Part shown: positions 8,791 to 17,245 of the stretch, one piece after another
Layout: every line of letters begins with the position of its first letter
How positions within the stretch are numbered: position 1 is the first letter of the stretch
From: a virus
IMG/VR virus record: IMGVR_UViG_3300028862_000314
Coordinates: 1 to 59,862 of that record
Strand: one strand, 5' to 3'
DNA length: 59,862 nt
The notes under the pieces: generated by a model
Seen by the model: only the letters and a program-made list of their open reading frames with translations
Database searches by the model: none
What the model was told of the DNA's origin: nothing
Translations under genes and position numbers: made by a program

Positions 8791-8932
8791 TTTGTGTTTA
8801 AATTTCAGATTGTTATCCGGTCAATAGGAATCACAAAGTAACTTCGTTAATAAAAAATAAATATGTTTTTTTGTCATGTATATGTGATAAACTGTCATTT
8901 TTGCCCTATATTTGCAGTAACGCTATTTTATT
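8791..8932. promoter_or_regulatory. Divergent late promoter region
   Basis: Intergenic region between the scaffold (minus) and the terminase operon (plus). On the plus strand TATATTTG at 8907-8914 matches the Bacteroidetes -7 element TAnnTTTG, 19 nt before the ATG at 8933. Two TGTCAT copies lie upstream (8870-8877 as TTTGTCAT, and 8893-8898). The block TGTCATTTTTG-n-TATATTTGCA is nearly identical to the one before the tRNA at 52208-52233. A minus-strand near-match TTACTTTG lies near 8833-8840. Confidence 0.65.
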
Positions 8933-9268
8933 ATGGGTGAACCTGACGATAAGGAAGTATTTAAAAAGTGTTCCAAGTGCGGTCATACTAAGTCGTTAAC
9001 CTTGTTTGCGAAGGACAAACACGTTAAATCGGGGTATAGGGGTTATTGTAAAGACTGCGGTAATGAAGCCAGAAATCAACTATATATAAAGAATAAGAAA
9101 GTAGATATTGAAAAGGCTAAAGCATACTATCACGAGAATAAAGAAAGGGTTTCAGCTAAGTATAAAGTTCATTACGAAGAAAACAGCGAAATCATACAGG
9201 TAAAGAATAAAGTACACTGGCTTGAAGAAGTATTGCTAGAACCCGAATTTGGTTACCTAAACACATAA
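8933..9268 (+). CDS. Zinc-finger protein (HNH-associated type)
   Basis: A 111-residue protein with an N-terminal treble-clef-like zinc site (CSKCGHTK...LFAKDK...GYRGYCKDCGNE), as found at the start of many phage HNH proteins, followed by a basic/acidic helical region (YYHENKERVSAKYKVHYEEN). No complete HNH catalytic core is visible, so it may be a truncated nuclease or a DNA-binding accessory factor. It is first in the terminase operon. Confidence 0.65.
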   Translation: MGEPDDKEVFKKCSKCGHTKSLTLFAKDKHVKSGYRGYCKDCGNEARNQLYIKNKKVDIEKAKAYYHENKERVSAKYKVHYEENSEIIQVKNKVHWLEEVLLEPEFGYLNT

Positions 9269-9271
9269 TCT

Positions 9272-9568
9272 ATGTTATTGAGAGAAGAAGTTTTCCCCCG
9301 AACCCGATACTCACACAAGCCATCACGGAACGAAAAGTTATTCCGGTATTACATTCAAATCCTGAAATCATACGGTGAAAAGGCTACGGCCTTCTCAAAA
9401 GAATACCTGTACGCTGAATGTGCTGACGTATTCGATATTTCAGCAGTAACAGCCGGAAGGATAATAAGGTCCATGATAACAGATAATAAATACACAAGGT
9501 TCCTTAATAACGATGAGTGTAAGGAGTATCTGGAAACATTGTTAAACTATCAGAAAAGGGGAGTATGA
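9272..9568 (+). CDS. HTH protein, possible small terminase
   Basis: A 98-residue helical protein with a likely winged-helix segment (ECADVFDISAVTAGRIIRSM). It starts 4 nt after the upstream stop and overlaps the next gene by 4 nt, two genes ahead of the large terminase. DNA-binding fold and position fit a small terminase subunit, but 34902-35195 is a competing candidate. The function is inferred. Confidence 0.55.
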   Translation: MLLREEVFPRTRYSHKPSRNEKLFRYYIQILKSYGEKATAFSKEYLYAECADVFDISAVTAGRIIRSMITDNKYTRFLNNDECKEYLETLLNYQKRGV

Positions 9569-9867
9569 AAGACGATATTGTAAAGGTTGCACAATGGGGG
9601 TTGATCTGCGATAATCCAGAATGTGATTGGCGTGACGATACAATAAAATTTAAAGATTACAAGGGATGGGTTAATGCCCAATGTCCTAAATGTGGTCAGA
9701 ATGTTTTAACTGAACATGATCTTAAAAATGCAAAAATGCTCTATGCTGCTATCAGGATTGTAAACCTTAAAAATAGGTTATTTGGCAGGAAGCGTGTAAA
9801 GGGGGATATTGATGTTAATGTTATTGTTAATACTCACAATGATATTTCATTTAGGCTTGAAGAATAA
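9565..9867 (+). CDS. Zinc-ribbon protein (100 aa)
   Basis: Two Cys pairs form a zinc ribbon: CDNPEC near residue 15 and CPKC near residue 40, with a DWRDDTIKFKDYKGWVNA segment between them. The C-terminal part is unrecognised. It is directly adjacent to the terminase start (9868), with translational coupling on both sides. Such ribbons upstream of terL are common in Bacteroidetes phages; the role is unknown. Confidence 0.65.
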   Translation: MKDDIVKVAQWGLICDNPECDWRDDTIKFKDYKGWVNAQCPKCGQNVLTEHDLKNAKMLYAAIRIVNLKNRLFGRKRVKGDIDVNVIVNTHNDISFRLEE

Positions 9868-12800
9868 ATGAACACCAAAGAACTCATACACGAGAACGAT
9901 CTACGCAATGAGGCCTTATACGCCCCATACAATCCCTATACAGGGGTTGGTAGTCTTATTCCCAGGTTTGAGTTCCATATTGACGATGAAACAATAATAC
10001 TCCTTCCTAATTCCATGAAGGAGGTAATAGCAGAATTTCAAAGCCCGGGCAAGTCAATGCGCGATATGACAAAGGCGCAATTTGCCACCATGTACGGAGT
10101 GTTAACCAATTTAAGGATAAACTATGATTTTGAGTTCTGGGCAGCTACTTGCGTATTCATTCAGGATAAGATCACCAAGCAGGACGTAAACTTTATATTA
10201 CGTATTCCTCAAAGGATATTGCTGAAAGTTTTAATTGAATTATTCTGGGCTAAGGTTCCTATCCGTATTATCTTACTTAAAGCCCGTCAGTGGGGAGGAA
10301 GTACGCTAGTGCAGATGTTCATAGCGTGGTTACAGATATTCCACTTTGAGAACTGGCACTCTGCTATTGTCGGTGATGTAGAAGAACAGGCAAGGACCAT
10401 CAGGGGAATGTACCGAAGGATGGCAATATTACACCCTCCCCAGGTTCAGCCTATAACCTTTTCCAGTTTCGAGAGAAGCACAAAGAACCTGATCTTAAAC
10501 GAAAGAGGCTGTATAATTTCAATCGGAAGTATGCAAAGGCCGGAAGGTTTACGTGCTAGTGACGTGATGTGTACCCATAAGAGCGAATGTGCAAGCTGGA
10601 AAGAAACAATGGGAAAGAAGCCGGAGGACCTTATACAATCACTTTCCGGTATGCCCTTAGTACATGGAACTGTTGATGTTGAGGAGTCAACGGCAAAGGG
10701 CATAGGAAACTACTTTCACAAAAGCTGGCTACAAGCAGTAAATAAAGAATCAGACCGTATTCCTGTATTCATTCCCTGGTTTAAAATTGATATGTACCAA
10801 CGTCCTTTCTTTTCCGAAACCGAAAAGATTGAATTTGTTGAACACATGGATAATTATTCCAACTTCTTATGGGAAGAAGGCGCAACACTCGAAGGTATTA
10901 ACTGGTACTATTGGAAACGCAGGCACGAAGGTTGGGATGCAGTTCAGGACCACTGGCGCATGATGGCCGAATATCCTACTACCTGTATTGCTAGAGGAAT
11001 GAAAGTTGGAACCGATATTGGGCTTATCCCTATTGAAGATGCGTATGAATCAAATTACTCGGAATTTGGCAAGGTGTTAGACCATATTTCAAACGGGAAA
11101 CGTCAAGTTTATAAATTAAAAACAGCTATGGGGTACACTTTAAGGTGTACGGAAGATCATAGAATAATGACACTATCGGGTAAATGGAAAGAATTACGCG
11201 ATTTACAAGAGGGTGATAGCATAGCATTATCAGAACCTATGTTAGCGAAGGGTCAATATACGTTCAAATATAAGGATAATGGGTTTGTTGATATTTCGAT
11301 TGCAATTACACCCGACTTTGCAAGGTTTGTAGGGATTTTTATGGGTGATGGGTCCTATCATGCTCAAACGCTTTCAATAGCCTGTGATGCTAAGGATGAT
11401 GATTTTGTAATTGAAGTACAAAGGCTCGTTAAGTCTATATTTGATCTAGATATGATTCCTAGAAAAACCGGACCAAATAAAGGGTGTACGGAATTAAGGG
11501 TATCAAATCAGAGATTATCAAAATATTTTTTACAATTAGGTATTGTTGAACAATACGAAGAACACGGAGTAAAGGGATCAAGGGGTTCGTTTCATAGAAA
11601 GGTTTGTGTTCCTGGATTTATTTTAAGATCACCTAAAAGCGTAATAAAAGAATTTCTTTCTGGAATATTTGAAACAGACGGATTTAATGCTTTCCAAGTA
11701 CCTAAAGTTGAAATATTTTCAAAACACATTGAGTTTTTAAAAGACCTACAGTTATTGCTTCTTGCTTTTGGAATAACATCTAAGATAAGGTCTAGCAATA
11801 AAATTAACGGGGAAGGTAGAACGTATTTGGGTAATAAACTCACATTACAAGGTGAACAGGCTAGTCTTTTCAGAGAAAGAATAGGATTTCTAAGTTCCAG
11901 AAAACAGGGAATGTTTGCAAGTTGGCAGGTAAGAAACTATGTTAAGAGAACTAAAAATATTTTATTCGATTCGGTAATTAGTATTGAAGAAGATGGAATA
12001 GATGATGTTTACGATTTAACAATAAGGGATTCACATAAATTTTCTGCTAATGGAATAGTTGTACACAACTGTAATGAGGCCTTTCAAAGTACAGGCCGGA
12101 GAGCTTTTAGCCCCTTATACGTTAAAAATGCAGGTAGGTATGTATGCAAGCCTGAATTTGTAGGAGAAGTATTTGCAGGATCTACATCAGGAGAAAAAGC
12201 ACTTACACACATAAGGTTTGAACCTACACCTAACGGTAACCTTTATATCTGGGAAATGCCAGATACAGAGAAGATATACAAAAACAGGTATGTTGTAGGC
12301 ATTGACATAGGGGGACGTTCTGTTGGTGCTGACTATTCGGTTATTCGTGTACTTGACAGGCTTCCACTACTCGAAGGAGGTAAACCTATTTTTATACTTA
12401 CCTGGAAAGGTCACCTCGATCAGGACCTAGTAGTCTGGAAAGGGACACAAATAGCAAAAGCATACGGTAACGGTTTACTTGTACCTGAAACAAACTCCCT
12501 CGATAAGATTGAAAGCGAAGGAGATCACTTCTTAACGGTCCTTAATGAGATTGTGGACGTGTACCCTCATATTTACTGCCGTACTTCACCGGAACAAATC
12601 AGCCAGGGTGCGCCTAAACAATATGGTTTTCATGTAGGCCATAACAAAACGGCAATGATTGACTATTACAATGCTCAACTGCGTGACTGTGCATTTATTG
12701 AACTCGATCAACGGGCTGTTAACGAAAATGATTCCTACGAGATTAAAGCAAATGGAAGTTACGGGGCTGTTGACTCGATGCACGATGATATATTAATGCC

Positions 12801-12906
12801 AACGGCTGAAATATTGTACATAAGTAAAGATTTACCATTGCCCACTGAGATTATTCGCGCTAAAAACAAGGTCACTAAAAAGGTTATTAACGAAGCATCA
12901 TTTTAA
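9868..12906 (+). CDS. terL: Large terminase subunit with in-frame intein
   Basis: A 1,012-residue precursor. The ATPase domain has a Walker A-like LLKARQWGGSTLVQ (about residue 139) and the SExAxW-type Walker B region (HKSECASW). An intein (residues 373-734) interrupts it between EYPTT and CNEAFQSTGRRAF. After splicing the extein is 650 residues. The C-terminal RNase H-like nuclease shows GIDIGGRSVGADYS, an acidic ETNSLD block and MHDDIL. It packages DNA into proheads by docking at the portal. It stands among plus-strand genes, away from the minus-strand portal. Confidence 0.93.
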   Translation: MNTKELIHENDLRNEALYAPYNPYTGVGSLIPRFEFHIDDETIILLPNSMKEVIAEFQSPGKSMRDMTKAQFATMYGVLTNLRINYDFEFWAATCVFIQDKITKQDVNFILRIPQRILLKVLIELFWAKVPIRIILLKARQWGGSTLVQMFIAWLQIFHFENWHSAIVGDVEEQARTIRGMYRRMAILHPPQVQPITFSSFERSTKNLILNERGCIISIGSMQRPEGLRASDVMCTHKSECASWKETMGKKPEDLIQSLSGMPLVHGTVDVEESTAKGIGNYFHKSWLQAVNKESDRIPVFIPWFKIDMYQRPFFSETEKIEFVEHMDNYSNFLWEEGATLEGINWYYWKRRHEGWDAVQDHWRMMAEYPTTCIARGMKVGTDIGLIPIEDAYESNYSEFGKVLDHISNGKRQVYKLKTAMGYTLRCTEDHRIMTLSGKWKELRDLQEGDSIALSEPMLAKGQYTFKYKDNGFVDISIAITPDFARFVGIFMGDGSYHAQTLSIACDAKDDDFVIEVQRLVKSIFDLDMIPRKTGPNKGCTELRVSNQRLSKYFLQLGIVEQYEEHGVKGSRGSFHRKVCVPGFILRSPKSVIKEFLSGIFETDGFNAFQVPKVEIFSKHIEFLKDLQLLLLAFGITSKIRSSNKINGEGRTYLGNKLTLQGEQASLFRERIGFLSSRKQGMFASWQVRNYVKRTKNILFDSVISIEEDGIDDVYDLTIRDSHKFSANGIVVHNCNEAFQSTGRRAFSPLYVKNAGRYVCKPEFVGEVFAGSTSGEKALTHIRFEPTPNGNLYIWEMPDTEKIYKNRYVVGIDIGGRSVGADYSVIRVLDRLPLLEGGKPIFILTWKGHLDQDLVVWKGTQIAKAYGNGLLVPETNSLDKIESEGDHFLTVLNEIVDVYPHIYCRTSPEQISQGAPKQYGFHVGHNKTAMIDYYNAQLRDCAFIELDQRAVNENDSYEIKANGSYGAVDSMHDDILMPTAEILYISKDLPLPTEIIRAKNKVTKKVINEASF
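10984..12069 (+). mobile_element. LAGLIDADG intein in the terminase
   Basis: This 362-residue intein lies in frame in the terminase. Splice block A begins at Cys373 (CIARGMKVGTDIGLIPIEDA); block B is YTLRCTEDHRIMT. Two LAGLIDADG-type motifs, FVGIFMGDGSY and LSGIFETDGF, indicate a homing endonuclease. The C-terminus is block F/G (DDVYDLTIRDSHKFSANGIV then VHN) followed by Cys735 as the +1 nucleophile. All residues needed for protein splicing appear present. The insertion is in the conserved EAF motif region of the ATPase, a typical site for inteins. Confidence 0.93.
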
Positions 12907-12907
12907 T

Positions 12908-13264
12908 ATGAACGCAAAGGAGCTAAGAATCGGGAATGTAGTAATCAACAGGCTGTTAAGTACCGTCAGTGGTGAATATCTTGTTACAAGTGATGTATTT
13001 GCTTTCATTGAGAATAATCCAGATCAGGATATTTATCACCCAATATTATTACATGAAGAATATTTGGGAAGATTCGGATTTAAGAAGATTGAAGGATTTG
13101 ATGATGCTATTATTCTAATTAAAGATGATGTTGAGTTGGAGTTTGTTACCAGGTATTCAACTTGCGCATATCTGAATTACCTAAACAATGAATGTAAATA
13201 CGTTCACCAACTTCAAAACCTATATTTCGCATTAACAAACAAAGAACTAATACTAAACAACTAA
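12908..13264 (+). CDS. LRIGN/VHQLQNLY-family hypothetical protein
   Basis: A 118-residue protein starting MNAKELRIGNVV and ending KYVHQLQNLYFALTNKELIL. This N- and C-terminal signature defines a small family common in Bacteroidetes phages and mobile elements. A second member is encoded at 36756-37157 (ELKIGNYL ... FVHQLQNLWYALTGEDL), so the genome has two divergent paralogs. No function is known to me. It starts 2 nt after the terminase stop. Confidence 0.65.
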   Translation: MNAKELRIGNVVINRLLSTVSGEYLVTSDVFAFIENNPDQDIYHPILLHEEYLGRFGFKKIEGFDDAIILIKDDVELEFVTRYSTCAYLNYLNNECKYVHQLQNLYFALTNKELILNN

Positions 13265-13268
13265 ACCC

Positions 13269-13637
13269 ATGAACCCAAAACTCCTATCAATCGTAATCCC
13301 ATTCTTAGTAGTTATCTTTTTCTGGATAACGTACAGACTAAAGAAAGTCCCTATTCTTAAATACATTTCTAAATGGCCTTGGGGTGTTAGGATTGTAAAG
13401 AATGAGTATTTGCGCACTCTGTTTAATCGGGAAAAGAACCGTGTTAAAAGCGTTAAACGTGCCGTTAAAATGGCGAAACTTCGTAATCAGGCTGAGAATC
13501 TTAAGATGTATGTTATTGAGGTTGTTAAAGGTCGGTATTGGATTGGAACCATGCGCGAATGGAACATAGAGCGTAAAAACTACCCGAAGATGAAGCATAT
13601 CTGGCCCCCACGCGACTCGGTATTCCAAACACGATAA
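13269..13637 (+). CDS. Membrane-anchored basic protein (122 aa)
   Basis: One N-terminal transmembrane helix (LLSIVIPFLVVIFFWITYRL) followed by a strongly basic cytoplasmic part (KNRVKSVKRAVKMAKLRNQ) and a C-terminal YWIGTMREWNIERKNYPKM segment. It follows the paralogous hypothetical gene by 4 nt. Unknown function. Confidence 0.6.
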   Translation: MNPKLLSIVIPFLVVIFFWITYRLKKVPILKYISKWPWGVRIVKNEYLRTLFNREKNRVKSVKRAVKMAKLRNQAENLKMYVIEVVKGRYWIGTMREWNIERKNYPKMKHIWPPRDSVFQTR

Positions 13638-13641
13638 CCCC

Positions 13642-13764
13642 ATGCCCTACACTCCCCACCCCAAATCGGTAATCTTTAAAAGGCGCACACAGTTAATGCG
13701 CCTATACTTGAAACTTGAACAAACTGAAAGTAACATTGATGAACTTTTAAAAATGCTTCTTTAA
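13642..13764 (+). CDS. Small basic protein (40 aa)
   Basis: Short frame MPYTPHPKSVIFKRRTQLMR... ending in an amphipathic helix. It starts 4 nt after the upstream stop and its TAA shares one base with the next ATG (TAATG at 13762-13766), indicating translational coupling. It fills the only gap in a contiguous operon, which supports it as real. Confidence 0.5.
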   Translation: MPYTPHPKSVIFKRRTQLMRLYLKLEQTESNIDELLKMLL

Positions 13765-14024
13765 TGGAAAAAGCCTTTACAATAGATTCTCTTTCTTTAC
13801 GGTCATTAAACGATTGGTTGAAAGTTATCTTTGAAGGTAACAAAGGACCTACACCCCGGCAGTTCTGGATATCAAAACCCTACCTTGTCAGCCTGTCAGA
13901 TGAGAACTTTCTAGGTTTAATCAACAGCGAAGTACAGTTAATAGGTGGTAGTGAAGCCTGTGATTATATAGATCAGCGAATGAAGATAATCGAAATGAAG
14001 GAAAAGATTAAGAAATGCAAATAA
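13764..14024 (+). CDS. Hypothetical protein (86 aa)
   Basis: Soluble helical protein (MEKAFTIDSLSLRSLNDWLK ... CDYIDQRMKIIEMKEKIKKCK). It overlaps the upstream small gene by one base and the downstream gene by 10 nt. No motif is recognised. Confidence 0.6.
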   Translation: MEKAFTIDSLSLRSLNDWLKVIFEGNKGPTPRQFWISKPYLVSLSDENFLGLINSEVQLIGGSEACDYIDQRMKIIEMKEKIKKCK

Positions 14025-14215
14025 GTAACAAATACGAGTTAGGTCAATTAGTATTCCTTCTTACCGATAACGAACAACTTGCTCGTATTGTTACCTGTAT
14101 TCAGATTAACGGAAATAATCAGCTATCATACCAGCTAAGTTGTGGAGTAGTTGCAAGCTGGCATTACGACTATGAAATTGTAAGTAATAAAGATTTAGTA
14201 AAAGCACTTCAATAA
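14015..14215 (+). CDS. Small SH3-like hypothetical protein (66 aa)
   Basis: Beta-rich 66-residue protein with the pattern YELGQLVFLLTDNEQLARIV...WHYDYEIVSNKDL, resembling small SH3/tudor-like proteins frequent in Bacteroidetes phages and plasmids. Coupled on both sides (10-nt overlap upstream, one-base overlap downstream at 14215). Function unknown. Confidence 0.6.
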   Translation: MQISNKYELGQLVFLLTDNEQLARIVTCIQINGNNQLSYQLSCGVVASWHYDYEIVSNKDLVKALQ

Positions 14216-14355
14216 TGAATACACTCTGGGCCATATCCTTACTTGCTTTCCTGGTCGAAATATTTCTACACCCTCGATTAGACTGTAAAGATGTTGACGG
14301 TTGGTATTTGTGGTATGGTAAGGATTATAATAGGCGGTATTTAAAAATAAAATAA
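14215..14355 (+). CDS. Small single-pass membrane protein (46 aa)
   Basis: Frame MNTLWAISLLAFLVEIFLHP..., with an N-terminal transmembrane helix and a Tyr/Trp/Lys-rich tail (GWYLWYGKDYNRRYLKIK). The ATG overlaps the upstream TAA by one base and the next gene begins 2 nt after the stop, so it fits exactly into the operon. Unknown role. Confidence 0.55.
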   Translation: MNTLWAISLLAFLVEIFLHPRLDCKDVDGWYLWYGKDYNRRYLKIK

Positions 14356-14356
14356 G

Positions 14357-15259
14357 ATGAAAAAGATAAATTTATTTTTTGACATGGAGTTTACTTCCTT
14401 GTCACCCGATGCTCAGATTGTTTCGATTGGGATTGTGAGTGAAGATTTTTTGCCAATCAATTTAAAATTAACGCATTATACGGACGAAAACGGTGTTGTT
14501 GGAGAAATTTCAAAAATAGAAGACTCTCCCATGTATGATGGTAAATACCACAAAATATTTAAAGATGAATTTTCAAAATCAAATAGCTTTTACGCTGAGT
14601 TCACCGACTTTGACATTAACCGTTGTGATGGTTGGGTTAAGGAGAATGTGGTGGGTAAATTGAAATACAAGGACTACGATAAATTCTTGCCTGAATACGG
14701 TGTTAATGTTATGTCGGGTAAAGGCAATACAAGTCTTATCAAATTATGGCTGTACAGGTATTTGGAACAATTCTACAACTACCAAATTCAATTCGTTTGT
14801 GATTGTGGTACATTTGATTGGTATCATTTATTACAGTTGTTGGCTGAATGGGATGAAGTGCCCATGCAATTAATGATTGATACTTCAATTATTCCTATTG
14901 ATGTTACCATTGAGGAGTTTATTGATGAGTGGAAGCGTAGTGGACCTATTGTGGTAAGTAAAATGCCTGATCCTAAGGTTTTTAATATTGGGGGGAGAAT
15001 AGGACTCCCAAAACTTCCCTCAAACATTTCACCCGTTCCGCAGGATTTGAATGACCTTATCGCTATTAAACGTGGAATTTCGGTATGGGAAGCGTTTGAT
15101 TTGAATCGGGAAACCCTTTCTGTTGGTAATGATTCAGTGTTAATGGTTAACAACAAAAATGCTGAAACGCTTGATAGTTTAAACCCAAATGCAGAATTAA
15201 AGCATAATTCACTTTGGGATGCTAAAGTAATCAAAGCTATTTACGAAAAACTACAATAA
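14357..15259 (+). CDS. DEDDh-family 3'-5' exonuclease
   Basis: A 300-residue protein with Exo I FFDMEFTSL (Asp and Glu two apart), an Exo II-type Asp in CDCGTFDWYHLL and Exo III HNSLWDAKVIKAIYEKL, where the His and Asp five apart define the DEDDh class. The middle (residues about 185-270) is a low-similarity insertion. It could degrade nucleic acid or proofread; substrate (RNA or DNA) cannot be told from sequence. Last gene of the plus operon, followed by a convergent terminator. Confidence 0.8.
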   Translation: MKKINLFFDMEFTSLSPDAQIVSIGIVSEDFLPINLKLTHYTDENGVVGEISKIEDSPMYDGKYHKIFKDEFSKSNSFYAEFTDFDINRCDGWVKENVVGKLKYKDYDKFLPEYGVNVMSGKGNTSLIKLWLYRYLEQFYNYQIQFVCDCGTFDWYHLLQLLAEWDEVPMQLMIDTSIIPIDVTIEEFIDEWKRSGPIVVSKMPDPKVFNIGGRIGLPKLPSNISPVPQDLNDLIAIKRGISVWEAFDLNRETLSVGNDSVLMVNNKNAETLDSLNPNAELKHNSLWDAKVIKAIYEKLQ

Positions 15260-15263
15260 ACAA

Positions 15264-15294
15264 AAAGACCGGTTAACTCCCGGCCTTTCTTTTA
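15264..15294. terminator. Bidirectional terminator
   Basis: Stem AAAGACCGG / CCGGCCTTT with a 7-nt loop and one A-C mismatch, flanked by A- and T-runs. It lies between convergent genes (exonuclease ending 15259, portal ending 15292) and can serve both strands. Confidence 0.75.
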
Positions 15295-17244
15295 CGCTGT
15301 AATTCCTTCCGGCTGCACCGGCTGTTGTCCTGCCATCTGTTGCTGCTGCGCCATCATCTGTTCGGCCTCTTTCCTCTTACTTTGAATATCCGCTAAAAGG
15401 TTATCCGCAAACGGAATACTACAATGAGCAAGTGCAATTTCAATATCAATTTTATTGGTATCAACCCATTTGAACAACTGATCGTCAATCATACTCCTGA
15501 ATACCGGTGAATCAGCACCCTGAACGATATTAATATCAATATCCTTCATTGCCTTAGCTTCTGATGCTTTGTACATCTGTGCATCTTTAGAATACGCTTT
15601 ACCGGCAATAGTTATAATCCTGTCCTCGTAATACTGACGGATAATACTTAATGCCTTTTTATCCCTGCGTTTCTTATAAGCCCCGAATGATTCAATAATA
15701 TCAATGTTGTTCATTGCTGAATTTTGGGCTTCCTGTGCGTATAGGCTTGAAGGTGTACCCGATTTGGCGGTAATACCTTGTATGGCGTTACCTACTCCTC
15801 CTGTGCGCATCATAAAGTCCATTTGCATCTGTATAGCCCCGTTGCTGTCAGGATCAATGGCACGTGCTGAAATCTGTTGAGGAATAGTAGCCCCTGGCTT
15901 GATCTTAATTTTGATAACTCCGTTGTACTTGGTCCATTCTTCCGCGAAGTCCTCAATGGTCATATCGTCAGGAATAGAATCTTCGGGAACCAAAAGAACC
16001 CCTTTAGCTGCTGCGCTCCTTTGGAACTCCTGTGCGATAATCAACCTGTTAATAAACCTCTGTTGGTCTATCAAATCCTCGGATAATCCCCAGACCTCTC
16101 CGTTAACCAAAGGATAAAGGCTAATAGCGTAAGGGTGTTCCTCGTGCTGATACGGGGTTTCTGCTTCATACAAACAGGCTCCTTGTGGAGTTAAGTACTT
16201 CACATACCAGTATTGTTCAAACTTCTCGGTAGCTACCATCAAAGGTACTTCTTCCTCCGGCACTCCGTTTTGAGCATAGTAGGCTATACGTTTACTGTTT
16301 ATCTCGTCAATCTGTGCTTTTGTAGCTTTAAGTACCTGGCGTGTTCCGTCATAGTAATCATGCACATAAAGCCTCCATTCTGCCCTAAACTCCCATATCT
16401 CGAATAACCGGCATAACGACATATCGTTAGGAATAAGGAAGTCACTAACTTGTGTGTCCTGATGTGTTAACGTCTGACCCGTTCCCGGGTAATCGGTTTT
16501 GTGATTTTTGAATAACTCACGTATTATCTTTTCATCTTCTTTATTGCTTCCGGCAAATGCAGCAACCATATATTCAATAGGTGCATCAATAATATCACCT
16601 ACAAAGTTTAACTCGTTAAGCCTTGTATCTTTTATCCCTGAGTTGAAGAATATCCTGTCATAAGGTATATTGTCAATAAATAATGACTCTCTGTTAAGGG
16701 TAGGCATGTATTTATATCCTACTTTCCCGATAACTCCACCATACAAAAGGAAGTTTTCAAGGTTACGTGCATCCAGGTCGTGAGCTTCGTTAACGTCAAG
16801 TTCAGCCTGCAGCATAGTTGTAAGCATTTCGCTTTTCGATGAGTTCTCCTTTGATCTGGCAATAGCCATACTCTTACTAGGATTACTTCTGTACTGCGAA
16901 ACAATACTGCGTATAACAGGCCTTATAAGGTTTTGTTTGAATGGTATCTTGCCCTGTGTCTTTATGTATTCTTCCTCCGTCATGGTGATACCCTTTCCGT
17001 CACGGTCCGAAACAATAACTTTTTCATGCCACTGTTTACCCCTGTAGTACATAAATGAACGGAAGCTTCTTTCTCTCCAATCTGTCAGGTCCTCCCAATA
17101 TTTACGTGCTATGTTAAGCACTCGCATATTATCCTCCCTGTTTTCATAGAAACGTTCAGTACTCGCACTTGCTTTGCCAGTGGTTTTCTTCTTACCAGGA
17201 AGTACTCTCCTGCGTATTTTTAGTTGTTCGGTGTCGAGTATCAT
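15292..17244 (-). CDS. Portal protein
   Basis: A 650-residue protein in the size range of P22/crAss-like portals. N-terminal wing (NMRVLNIARKYWEDLTDWRE, FMYYRGKQWHEK), conserved FKQNLIRPVIRSIVSQYRSN, and later GGVIGKVGYKYMPTL, WGLSEDLIDQQRFINRLI and MRTGGVGNAIQGITAKSG are typical portal segments. The C-terminus is Gln/Met-rich (EQMMAQQQQMAGQQP), a barrel or crown-type tail. It forms the dodecameric ring through which DNA is packaged and ejected. It is immediately downstream of the giant virion gene (1-nt gap). Confidence 0.85.
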   Translation of the reverse strand: MILDTEQLKIRRRVLPGKKKTTGKASASTERFYENREDNMRVLNIARKYWEDLTDWRERSFRSFMYYRGKQWHEKVIVSDRDGKGITMTEEEYIKTQGKIPFKQNLIRPVIRSIVSQYRSNPSKSMAIARSKENSSKSEMLTTMLQAELDVNEAHDLDARNLENFLLYGGVIGKVGYKYMPTLNRESLFIDNIPYDRIFFNSGIKDTRLNELNFVGDIIDAPIEYMVAAFAGSNKEDEKIIRELFKNHKTDYPGTGQTLTHQDTQVSDFLIPNDMSLCRLFEIWEFRAEWRLYVHDYYDGTRQVLKATKAQIDEINSKRIAYYAQNGVPEEEVPLMVATEKFEQYWYVKYLTPQGACLYEAETPYQHEEHPYAISLYPLVNGEVWGLSEDLIDQQRFINRLIIAQEFQRSAAAKGVLLVPEDSIPDDMTIEDFAEEWTKYNGVIKIKIKPGATIPQQISARAIDPDSNGAIQMQMDFMMRTGGVGNAIQGITAKSGTPSSLYAQEAQNSAMNNIDIIESFGAYKKRRDKKALSIIRQYYEDRIITIAGKAYSKDAQMYKASEAKAMKDIDINIVQGADSPVFRSMIDDQLFKWVDTNKIDIEIALAHCSIPFADNLLADIQSKRKEAEQMMAQQQQMAGQQPVQPEGITA

Positions 17245-17245
17245 G

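Noticed and set aside
9868-12906. Group I intron in the terminase gene
   Set aside because: The insert is in frame, has protein-splicing motifs and no intron core structure, so it is an intein.
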